Source: Phoronis pallida (Eukaryota > Phoronida > Phoronidae). Taken from it: 11,855 bases of DNA. The position numbers were made by a program, and so were the translations under genes. The stretch is taken from contig JAOXYC010196908.1 in the NCBI GenBank assembly GCA_028565715.1, positions 1-11,855 of the forward strand, given 5' to 3'. How positions within the stretch are numbered: position 1 is the stretch's first letter; every line of letters begins with the position of its first letter. Below are positions 1 through 8,139 of the stretch, in pieces. The notes under the pieces were generated by a model. That model saw nothing but the letters and a program-made list of their open reading frames with translations. It searched no databases and was not told where the DNA came from.

Positions 1-540
1 TATTAAAGTACATTATACAACAATAAACTATAATGTGTGACAGATATTTTGTGAACTGGTTAAAGTTCTGTTTGTACCATAATTTTGACAACATTTATAT
101 TACACTCACTGATGAGATCTTATGTGTGCCATATATGATCAAAATAATTAGATGATGACCGTACCAATAATTGGGAGGCCAGGCCCAAAGTTCAAGTCCT
201 AATCAGCAACCCTTGGACAATTATGTTTTATGATTTGACCATGTACATATGTCGGGAGCAATGAATTATTATTTCATCACTCTATGCAACAGATCTATTT
301 AAAATTCATTAAATTTCATAAAATAATCATCGTGATGACAAAAACTTGATTTCCATGATGACACCATTTTCTATGCTTTTGGCAATAATTTCAACTACAT
401 TTTTCAACATTTAACACCAAGAAAAAAATGTTTCAAGCTAACTTAAATTCTAACATTAACAAAGCTGAAAATAAATCCAATGCGCTTAAACTCCTTTTGC
501 AAATCTTATCTCTAAAACATGACACTTTTTAAAACCCAAT
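1..540. other. A+T-rich non-coding stretch
   Basis: No open frame of useful length and no recognisable gene. Two minor items stand out. One is a tRNA B-box-like GTTCAAGTC at 190-198 in a locally G+C-richer patch (about 172-215). The other is a TGATGACAAAAACTTG string at 333-348 that recurs in near-identical form at 1953-1967. The rest is A/T-rich sequence without obvious internal repeats. Confidence 0.6.
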
Positions 541-720
541 AGCCGTTTGCAAACAAAAACCTGTCAGTATGGTATGGCAACACGTCAGCTCACAGCAACA
601 CAATCGTTAGCACCTGTATTTCTTTAATTCACAGGTATCTCACTGAATCACTTGTGTGCCTTAATTCTCTTTTTGCTCAGTATCAAGTAACCTGGTTGCG
701 AAAATTAGGGTAAATATGTT
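541..720. promoter_or_regulatory. Candidate regulatory block: forkhead-like site and paired E-boxes
   Basis: This segment is less A+T-biased than its flanks. It contains the perfect 10-bp palindrome GTTTGCAAAC (545-554), overlapping GCAAACA (549-555), which fits the forkhead core RYAAAYA. It also has CACCTG (611-616) and CAGGTA (632-637) facing each other as ACCTGT/ACAGGT with a 14-nt gap, a short hairpin or paired E-box. Such motifs are bound by Fox and by bHLH/ZEB/Snail factors in animals. That this is an enhancer is inference; single motifs of this size can occur by chance. Confidence 0.2.
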
Positions 721-1441
721 TTGATATTTGAGCTCTCTGTAGCTAACACTTGGTTTGGCGCTATTCTGTTCAATTCCATAGAATGTGAAGAGTTTGTGAG
801 TTTAAGGTGGAGTAGCAATTTTTGAAATTCTGCAAGTTTTTTGTGTATTTGTCTGATGCAATTTAAGTGATGAAGCAATTTTTATCACTCCATGGAAACA
901 ACAAAGCATAGATGAAAGGAGACGGTGTATGTTATGCATGATAAAACAAAGTATTTTTGAGGTGGTTGTAACTTAAAGTGAGTTTTCTTTACATTTTATT
1001 GGAGGGTCTTTTATTAAAAAATGGTAAGAACTGATCATATTTAGAGAAATGGCATCATTCCTTATTTTACATTCATCTAAGCAATCTACTAAGGTAGATT
1101 TTTTTTCATCGTGTCAATTTTCAGAGGTGATACAGTTAAGGTTGCTCATGCAGATTATAATTTATAAAAAAGTAAAAATATAGATATATTTTGCCATGTA
1201 CAACAGTTCAATGTCTAAAAATAGAAAAGGTGTGAACCGAGATGGTAGTTGTTTGTTTTGCTTGACTGCCTCTAGTCATGCTGTGTCATGTGTGTAGGCT
1301 TTCATGGGTAATGTTGTGTGAGGAGTGATCATTGTTATTTTCCTTCATCTTTGGTTTTTTACTTTTTTCGGCGAATGCAAAGCAGGTCAGGTGTATTTCA
1401 CAATGCACTTTTTATGATGTAGTTCTTGTTGAAAATATTTG
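721..1441. other. A+T-rich non-coding stretch
   Basis: No gene-like frame. The only structure noted is a small perfect hairpin at 1083-1100 (AATCTAC, 4-nt loop, GTAGATT) ahead of a T-run. In a eukaryotic context this has no terminator meaning. The remainder is unremarkable T-rich and A-rich sequence. Confidence 0.6.
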
Positions 1442-1535
1442 TTTTTTTTCATAAATATGAAAGATGGAAAAATTTGGAACTGAAATTGGAATCGAACCCA
1501 GGTCTCCCTGATCAGATGTCCTACCAACTGTTTTT
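1442..1535 (-). mobile_element. Decayed tRNA-related SINE remnant
   Basis: On the minus strand, the internal RNA polymerase III promoter of a tRNA-like head is visible. The B box GGTTCGATTCC (1488-1498) matches the canonical consensus, and CAGTTGGTAG (1521-1530) matches the 3' part of an A box. Between them ATCTGATCAGGG looks like both sides of an anticodon stem (CTGA/TCAG) with the anticodon loop missing, so this cannot be a working tRNA. The T stem pairs at only about three of five positions. Downstream on the minus strand a short unrelated body ends in a run of eight A (complement of 1442-1449), as expected for a SINE tail. The 5' part of the A box is lost to A-rich sequence. No clear target-site duplication is visible, and the family is not identified. 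Confidence 0.55.
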
Positions 1536-2030
1536 GTTTCACTTTCATACCCTTGACTAAGTTATCAAAAGTATGAAGGTTCCAAGAAAAAAGTTCAACA
1601 ACAATAGGCCTTTTTGAATTTTTGAAGAAGTCATTTCAACTTTTGAAGCGAAGTCCTTTTTTAATCATAAAAAGTAAGGTAAGCTGATAAAAGTTAGAAA
1701 TTTTGATTATGAACCAAACGTATTCTAGCTTGAAATAAAATTAAATAAAAAAATAAAGCAAATATTTATACCAAACTAACTTATTATACTGAAATTAATT
1801 CTTTCGGTGTTTTTAACTTTGCCCAAAGGTCATTCCAAAAATAATTCCCATGCAAGGCGGAAATATTTTTCAGATTCCAAAATTAAATTAAAATTTTAGA
1901 AAATGAAAATTTAACTTTTCCAAATGGATCATGATCTCCATCATTACTCTTATGATGACAAAACTTGTTTTTCATTATTATACACTGTAACACGACCTGT
2001 CACTGGTGAATCTTAAATCAGCCAGGCATC
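1536..2030. other. A+T-rich non-coding stretch
   Basis: No gene. A 7-bp inverted pair TTCATAC/GTATGAA near 1544-1579 and the TGATGACAAAACTTG string (1953-1967), a near copy of 333-348, are the only structures noted. The rest is very A+T-rich. Confidence 0.55.
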
Positions 2031-2231
2031 TCAATCCCTTAAGGATTCAACATCTTATTCATGTGTAGTGAACCGCAAGTAATAGGCGACACCTCAGTCT
2101 CCCTTACGCTCGGACGATTTGACCCTCGGTGGGAACATGCATATCACGGATATACTGGAGTTGTTGTTAGTGTATGAGAAAGATGGCGGAATATTAGGAT
2201 GAAGACGATTGTTTTTTGAGAATCCTATAAG
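2031..2231 (+). promoter_or_regulatory. G+C-richer block with YY1-like AAGATGGCGG
   Basis: Roughly 2031-2160 approaches balanced base composition, in contrast to the A+T-rich surroundings. It contains several CpGs and a 13-bp mini-hairpin (ATATC, ACG, GATAT at 2141-2153). AAGATGGCGG at 2180-2189 matches the core of the YY1 site, which in many animal promoters lies just downstream of transcription starts. The ATG inside it (2184) opens a frame of only four codons (MAEY, then stop), so no protein starts here. A donor-like AAG/GTATAT occurs at 2229-2237. A small promoter or first non-coding exon is possible, but a decayed transposable element would explain the composition equally well. Confidence 0.2.
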
Positions 2232-2691
2232 GTATATGATTTAAGTTATTGGGATAAGAATCTAGGTTAAATGTCTAGATCCTACTGTAGGCAAGCAATT
2301 TTTTTACCGTAATTGGTGCAGATGTTTTTCATAATGTTTCGTTTTTATCATCTTATGTGGGTATTTAAGGACAATACCTACCTTGTTTGTTGAATCAAGC
2401 ATTTTTCATTGTGACGCTTTGTGCTTTTCATATTTGTCATAGTGTCTTATTCTAATTACAGGTACTGGCAAGTTGGTGCCTCAATTTTTCACACAGGTTA
2501 ATTAGCGATTTTAATTTAAAAATGTAACATGGTTATGAATTATTTGAATATGGATTATTCTATTAAAAACATAGGACTTGGTAAAAGAATATCTTATCGT
2601 TTTTCTATTTGTGTTTTTATTAACAAGTTGATGGCGTCTGGTATTTTTGAATACTGGTTCTCTTAGGAAAAATGAGTTTGCTTTGTGACTC
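2232..2691. other. A+T-rich stretch with one splice-site-like pair
   Basis: No open frame of note. At 2450-2461 a pyrimidine-containing tract ends in ATTACAG, and at 2491-2500 CACACAG is followed by GTTAAT. This could delimit a 35-nt exon (2462-2496) open in two frames. Such pairs occur by chance often in sequence of this composition, so it is not annotated as an exon. Confidence 0.5.
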
Positions 2692-2798
2692 AGATAATTC
2701 CACCCTGCCCAGACAAGATAATCCCTGATAAAAAGCAGATCTGTTATCTGTCAAGCTTCTGTTTTAGACTGACAAATTATCCAGTGGGCAGATCTGTT
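2692..2798. promoter_or_regulatory. GATA-motif cluster within an inverted repeat
   Basis: WGATAA-type sites occur at 2692-2697 (AGATAA), 2716-2721 (AGATAA), 2726-2731 (TGATAA) and 2744-2749 (TTATCT, reverse). A related GGATAA lies in reverse at 2777-2782. The right part is framed by an imperfect inverted repeat: CTGCCCAGACAAGATAAT at 2705-2722 against ATTATCCAGTGGGCAG at 2776-2791. An 11-bp direct repeat GCAGATCTGTT occurs at 2735-2745 and 2788-2798. GATA factors bind such sites in animal enhancers. The framing repeats could instead mean a small fold-back insertion that happens to carry GATA strings. Motif positions are certain; function is inferred. Confidence 0.3.
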
Positions 2799-3381
2799 TG
2801 GTATTTTTAAACTATTTAATCATCATATTTTTTTTGGCAGTGGGTGCAAAAAAACAAAAAGGAGATTCATTTTACCGTTTAGTATGTTAGTTGTTGATAA
2901 CTATAAATTAAAGAAAAAACAACTTTTTTAGTTGATTTGATAATTACTGATTTTGTTTGCCCTTGACTCATTTGCTTTTGACATTTATTCTTCATTCTTC
3001 AGCTTTATTTTGATACATTTTAAAATTTGATGTAACCAAGGTTGCTATTGCTTGGTGTCTTTGAGGTATATAGATAATGTAGTCTTTAAATCTATTACCG
3101 AACTCATAATGTTACACAGTGGAAATTTCTTTGCCCAAGGCTTTACTATCAATTCTTTATCCTTGTATCATGTGTCTTCACTTGCTTAAAGATGATCATA
3201 ATGGCACTAAGTTTGATTATGTAATATATCTGAATTTAAATGTCAGCAAGAAAAATAGAGCTTCAGGTCTCTAATGAATTATATATAGAAGGATGGACAC
3301 CACTACAAACAAACCTGTCATGGTATGCTAAATTATTTTAAAAGGGTGGTTTGATTAGTGATTTGAATTTTTCTCCGGACT
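2799..3381. other. A+T-rich non-coding stretch
   Basis: Nothing gene-like is visible. A 6-bp inverted pair ACCAAG/CTTGGT lies near 3035-3056. The sequence is otherwise plain A/T-rich DNA. Confidence 0.6.
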
Positions 3382-3606
3382 ATGGATTTTAATTTGTGGT
3401 TTGGTAAATACCATTTTGAATGTGGAAACCAAAAAAGGAACTTAAAGATATGTGAATGTGATCCCCGGACCTTTGCATCAAGAACATCCTGCTCCACAAT
3501 TATGAGAAATGGGCACCTGAGTGAAAACAGGAACCCCACTTTTGAGACACTAGTTAAACCCTTGACCGGGGAACACAGGGTTCCCTTTTCATTTCCAAGG
3601 TTTTAA
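3382..3606 (+). other. Unassigned 74-codon open frame in G+C-richer DNA
   Basis: A frame from ATG 3382 to a stop at 3604-3606 would give a 74-residue, cysteine-containing, basic peptide with no membrane segment, signal sequence or domain that I recognise. About 3460-3590 is richer in G+C than its flanks and is also open on the opposite strand (3333-3539), which favours composition rather than coding as the cause. A hairpin GGGAAC, 5-nt loop, GTTCCC (3569-3585) sits at its end. No splice sites that would link it to other exons are convincing. It could be a decayed repeat, a piece of an exon or chance. I do not call it a gene. Confidence 0.12.
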
Positions 3607-4191
3607 TATTTCAATGTTGGGTTTTTGTGTGCGTTTTAGGCTATGAGTTCCCATCTTAATTTTCTCATTCCTTGGTATTGTATGATGAGATTCAAATTGA
3701 ATTTTGTAAGATAATCAATTTAACCTGGGAGTAGTATTTTTAGAATTGCAATTTTTTTAAATTTATATTATCAAACGGATATTTTTGAAAAGCTTTGTAT
3801 CTAGGGCTCATTGGTGTTATGCCAGTGCATTTCAAATTAAATATTTGCACCAATAATTATATTTCTAACTAGATGATTGAAAGAAAATTATGGAACCACA
3901 GAATGGGCATTCTTCAGATAGGACCAACAGAAAATTACATCAAAATTACAGTGCACCTCATCAAAGCAAAGTTAATGTACTTTTGTGGTTTGATGTTCAA
4001 TTTTGGTTACAAAACTCTTCAATTATAAAGACCTCTGTCAGATATTCTTATCCAGTGTCTAGACCTGTAAATAGTAACAGATGTTTTATAACCAAATAAT
4101 TGGATTAAATTAAAATTAAAAACAACTTTCTTTAAATCATCTCTGAGATGAAGATGTATGAACTGTTTTACTTTGGTGAATATGACATACT
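3607..4191. other. A+T-rich non-coding stretch
   Basis: Short chance frames only, such as 3890-4099 on the plus strand. They show no domain, composition or neighbour supporting translation. No repeat structure was noted before the fold-back element that begins at 4192. Confidence 0.55.
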
Positions 4192-4336
4192 GGTTCCTAG
4201 TCAAGGTTGGATGTCATCATGAATTTTCTTATACGAGGTTGGTAATCTTATCTTTACCGAGGCTTTGCCAAGGTAAAGATTAGATTACGACCGAGTATAA
4301 GAAATTCATGATGACATCCGGCCGAGATTAGGAACC
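4192..4336. repeat. Fold-back (MITE-like) element 1, 145 bp
   Basis: Nearly the whole segment is one imperfect palindrome. The left arm 4192-4263 starts GGTTCCTA; the right arm 4267-4336 ends TAGGAACC. The arms meet around a 3-nt loop (TTT, 4264-4266). The best-conserved parts are GGATGTCATCATGAATTT (from 4208) with its complement ending near 4319, and the loop-proximal ATCTTTACC/GGTAAAGAT. CCGAG recurs at 4257, 4291 and 4322, and diverged copies appear in complement in the left arm. The left arm has TTGG where the complement of the right arm has CCGG, as expected from CpG decay in an old copy. There is no coding capacity and no clear target-site duplication. This is typical of short non-autonomous DNA-transposon relics, but the family is not identified. 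Confidence 0.75.
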
Positions 4337-4598
4337 GTTTTCTCACATTATCCTCACAAGCAACCAAAAACACATTATTTGTTTTTTTATCGGCAAAATA
4401 AACATTATTTCTTATAACATTTGTTGACAACTTCGGTTCGAATCATTTTATTTGTAAACCTGGATTACCTCGATACTGTTTCTACAGTTTCACAATTCAT
4501 TTTTGTTTTTCAAAAAAATGCTTAAAGCTAAGATACTGTCTCCTCGTTGGTCCCAATCTAGCATCAAAAAACAAATCAACTAGAAATTTTGTGTACGA
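4337..4598. other. Spacer between two fold-back elements
   Basis: About 260 bp of A+T-rich sequence separate the two palindromic elements. No gene, no tandem repeat and no shared flanking sequence joining the two elements was found. Confidence 0.5.
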
Positions 4599-4811
4599 GT
4601 CCTTTTTTGAACATAACTTTAGTACTGGCATCTGAGTCAAAACATTCAAAATAATCTGTAAGGGATGATTGGAGAGCTTTTGTCCTATAAAAAGTCAAAC
4701 CTACTCTTAAGAGTAGGTTAGAATCAGACACAAAAGCTCTCAAATTACCCCGTTGCAGATTTTTTTGAATTTTTTGACTCAGATGCAAGTAAGTTGCGTT
4801 CAACAAAGGAC
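4599..4811. repeat. Fold-back element 2, about 213 bp, unrelated to element 1
   Basis: A long imperfect inverted repeat is centred on 4708/4709, where AACCTACTCTT/AAGAGTAGGTT (4698-4719) is a perfect 22-bp palindrome with no loop. Moving outward, GAGAGCTTTTGT (4672-4683) pairs with ACAAAAGCTCTC. AATCTGTAAGGG pairs with sequence near 4750-4762. GCATCTGAGTCAAAA (from 4628) pairs with the complement around 4778-4792. GTCCTTTTTTGAAC (from 4599) pairs with GTTCAACAAAGGAC (4798-4811). The arms are about 103-110 bp, separated only by small indels and mismatches. A 96-codon minus-strand frame (4576-4866) spans the palindrome and is a by-product of it. This is likely a MITE-like relic or an inverted duplication, and a transcript would form a long hairpin. 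Confidence 0.8.
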
Positions 4812-5895
4812 ATCTTAATAGTAGAGTGTAACATCCTTGGTTGACTCTTAACTTTAAAAAAAACAACTAATATGTTTTCACATTTAAGATTTACAAACCC
4901 TTTGATGATACGAGTATTGAACATCATAAAACTGTTTATCAGCTCTTGAATTTACCATTTTACAGCTTTGTTGTTGGCTTACCCCTGATTTTAAATTTGA
5001 TATTTTATTATTGCACTCAAAATATTTAAATTTTGGTGTCCTTCAAAGCAATGAAAACCGCAATTAAAAATACAAATAAATATATGCTTTTATACAAGCC
5101 GAAACTGATAAATATAGAAAAGACAGAAAAATTCATAACTGATCTTGGATCCTTCCAAATTTGTCTGTCTTCAATATGTATCACATTTCACTTTGTTAAT
5201 TTTTAAAATTATACAAGAATAATTTCTTAACCAGAAGTTGACATTGCGCCAATATTTAAACTAAGCGCCGATCACACATGACTGAATTCCCTGGACTGAA
5301 CTTTATGGATTTAACACTGTTCGTGATTATAATCAAGTAAATATGTTTTATTGCGTCTTTTGCCCCATTTTTATGAGAACTTGTTAACATTTGAATACCA
5401 TGATTTGACTTTAATGTGATATTTTGTAGCTGACCTCCAGAAACGACCCTGGCCTTAAGTTGATGGATTTTGTGGCTGAACTCTGGGTTGATTCATATTT
5501 TTCTATACATTGTGCAACGGTTTGTTATTTTGTGGCTTTTGTTGTTCATTTTTCATAACTTGTTTACTTAATATGTTTTTGGTTCACACAATATTACAAT
5601 ATGATTGCTTTCTAAGGGAGTCATTGCTTTCAAGGTGGTGAACTTTTTGGGTCAACAGATTTGTTTTTTCTTGTGTATTGTTCCCTTGCAACTGTTTTGT
5701 TAAGAAAACAAACGACGACATGTTTATTGCGTATTTTCTATATAACACATGATATCAATTACAGCTTTTAAAAAACTCCACACAACAACCAATTGTTCAC
5801 TTTATTGACATTCAGTACCTGGGATTCAGGAGGCCTATATAGTTTTCTGAAGGAATTTTAAAGGATATAAAAAGATTGACTTCTAAGCACACAAA
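4812..5895. other. A+T-rich non-coding stretch
   Basis: No gene. A weak direct repeat ATTTTGTRGCT occurs at 5421, 5467 and 5527 (spacing 46 and 60 bp), a possible remnant of a degenerate tandem array. Nothing else is supported. Confidence 0.55.
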
Positions 5896-5919
5896 CATGC
5901 TAAAAAATAATTTAGCATG
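5896..5919. repeat. Small perfect hairpin
   Basis: CATGCTAAA and TTTAGCATG form a perfect 9-bp inverted repeat with a 6-nt A/T loop. It is too short to name; no promoter or gene lies next to it. Confidence 0.5.
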
Positions 5920-7026
5920 CATTGGTAAAAAATTTTAATATCGGAGGAACATTTTCTCTAAAAAAAAAATTCAAATTTTAAGTGGTCTAAATTCCTAATT
6001 TACCTTGCAAAGAGAAAATGAAGCGAAATAATAAAGTCTCCAGGGGTGCAATTTTTGGGCACTAGTGATGTGTTAATGCAATGCTACAGAAATTAATATA
6101 CCCTGTTACATTTTCAGGACAGCTTCGTGTGAAACCTTTAAAAACACGATTGACAAATCAAACAAAAAAGTAAAAAGCCACCCACTTCACTGAATCTCAC
6201 TATTCTAAATCATGAAGCATACATTCAGTGGACAACTAAACAAAGCTATCACTGCATCAGTTCATCTATGTTACCTTTTATGTAACCTTAAAACATTATT
6301 TTCAAGATTTGTAACAGAGATAAAACAGGTTGGTTATAATAAAAACTCTCTTTGATGTTAATAATAAATGCTCTACAAAGAGGTCTGCACAGAATTGATA
6401 GATGATGTTGATAATGTGAGATTGTCACCAATGTACCAGCCATATTGTTGCAAAAAATATGAAATAAAGCAATGAAGCAAGTGTGCAATTTCGGTAAATG
6501 TTTTAGGACAAACATTTTGAAGTTGTTCTGTTTCTTCATAAGGTAATAGAAATTCAATTTCAGGACATGGCATTTTTTTTAAAGATTTTTAGCAAGGGGT
6601 TCCACTGAAGCACAGGGTTCATATTTAAATATCAAGTCACTTGATCGAAGGTGACGATGACAAAGTTTAGAAAATAAAAAAAACTTGATCAATGTATTAT
6701 TGAATGAGAAATTGTATGTGGCCCTGTAATATTGGCCTTATTTTTTCCCATCTATTTTTCACCCAATGCCTCGTTTGTCCATTAACTATCCTTGCCCTCC
6801 GTCCTTAAAAAATAAATGACAACATAATGTAAGATAAGTGGTATTGAGGTCATCAATGAACCATCATTTAGTGATTGTACATCCTGCCTGATCTAGAATT
6901 CAATGACACTTCATGAATTATACGCCATTTTTCAATCATTGTAACCCACTTACGCTGACTTTTTTTCTATTTTGTGGTCTAATTCGCTTGAATTGGTTTT
7001 TGGTTGTAAAATTTCACAATGTGATG
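5920..7026. other. A+T-rich non-coding stretch
   Basis: Chance frames only; the longest, minus strand 6288-6557, has 89 codons and no recognisable domain. A CTCTTTG/CAAAGAG inverted pair lies at 6348-6382. No mobile-element coding sequence, tRNA or tandem array was found. Confidence 0.55.
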
Positions 7027-7034
7027 TGACGTCA
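7027..7034. promoter_or_regulatory. Perfect CRE palindrome TGACGTCA
   Basis: The 8-bp sequence is the full cAMP-response element bound by CREB/ATF-family bZIP proteins in animals. It is a CpG-containing 8-mer and therefore rare in this A+T-rich DNA. No TATA box or gene start is evident beside it, so a regulatory role is not shown. Confidence 0.3.
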
Positions 7035-7039
7035 AGCAG

Positions 7040-7070
7040 GTACCGTATTTCTCCCTTAGACTGCCCCTAC
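7040..7070 (+). mobile_element. Possible transposon terminus (TACCGTATTTCTCC)
   Basis: GTACCGTATTTCTCC followed by a CCCC-containing patch resembles terminal sequences of repetitive elements I associate with marine animal genomes. No inverted partner (such as GAAATACGGTA) is visible in the window, so it would be a solo end or chance. Weak support. Confidence 0.15.
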
Positions 7071-8139
7071 AGAAAGTTTTAGCTTTTTGTCTAGAAACAA
7101 GATGAATATTCATTTTTTGGCAAAACTTGCAAAAAAACAGTTCACTACTTTTGAAAAACTAAAAAATGTTCATTGAGAGAATGAATGCAATCTTGGAATC
7201 TGTATAGGAGTGTTGGGCGAGTTTGTTTTCTTGGATGAAAAACTATGTGCACCTATCGCCAATATAGTATTTTTATTGGGCACACATCCGGGTACACACA
7301 GTCAAATGCTGGAACTCTTGCATTCAAACTGTTGCAAATAATCTTGCTACAGATTGTTTCCACTTGTAGTAGAGTTCATTGACGCAATGTTTTGGTTAGT
7401 ATGACGTTGTCCTGTTGGGTTATCGTATCTGATGTCATAAAACTTGTAAAAGTTTATCGTTTATTAATGTATCTGTTTGCTTAAACATATTTTATAGCTC
7501 ATTTGACTAAGTCAATTTTTTAAGCCAATGCATGCCTCATGATCAAGTGTATTTAAACTTATGTTTTGAAATTTGGTTCATAATTATTATTAATGTGAAA
7601 CTTATAACAAGTTTCAATTTGAAAACATTCATCCCATGGCACACTATGAGAGAATGGGATTCACAAATTGTGTTATGAAAAGGTATCAACTTTTTCTTAT
7701 TTCTCTCAAAATGTCGGTACAAGACTGAATAACGCCAATGTGTTTCCAACGACTAAATAACGGAAGTCATACGAGGGACCAACTTATTCGACTTGTACCA
7801 AAATGTCTTTAGTTGGAAATTGTATTTGAATAATTTATGCTCATCGTAAATCAATTCTAACATATTGTATCTTTTTTAATTGATGGAATTTCTAAACATA
7901 AGAACATTGTCAAAAGAAGCTAGCTAAGAAATTGTTTTTTAAATTCAAGATGCAATTTCCCATTAGAATGCTCTGATTACCAAAGTTACTTGTCCAGGAA
8001 GATTGTGCAAGACCTGATTCAGGTTAATTATCCACTAATTTGTAGATTTAAAATACCAGAGATGAACCAGTTGTTGGATTCTGCTGGTCATTGGAATGTT
8101 GATTATTGCCATGGGGGATGTTTTAGTCTATAGAAATTT
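7071..8139. other. A+T-rich non-coding stretch
   Basis: No gene or large repeat is visible. Short chance frames occur, such as minus strand 7543-7749 with 68 codons. They lack any domain. Confidence 0.6.

Noticed and set aside
1488-1530. A functional tRNA gene on the minus strand
   Set aside because: The anticodon loop is absent, the 5' part of the A box is lost and the T stem is poorly paired, so a SINE relic is the better call.
2180-2198. ATG in AAGATGGCGG as a start codon
   Set aside because: The frame ends after four codons (MAEY, stop), so it cannot start a protein without an unseen splice.
4576-4927. Minus-strand 96- and 60-codon frames
   Set aside because: The longer frame spans fold-back element 2 and its sequence is largely dictated by the palindrome. 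The shorter overlaps its right arm. Neither has a domain or supporting context.
5421-5539. ATTTTGTRGCT triplicate as a tandem repeat
   Set aside because: Only the 11-bp core is shared, spacing is unequal (46 and 60 bp), and flanks do not align. It is recorded only as a minor note.
6288-6573. Two overlapping minus-strand frames (89 and 66 codons)
   Set aside because: They overlap in different frames, have no recognisable domain, and lie in ordinary A+T-rich sequence where such lengths occur by chance.
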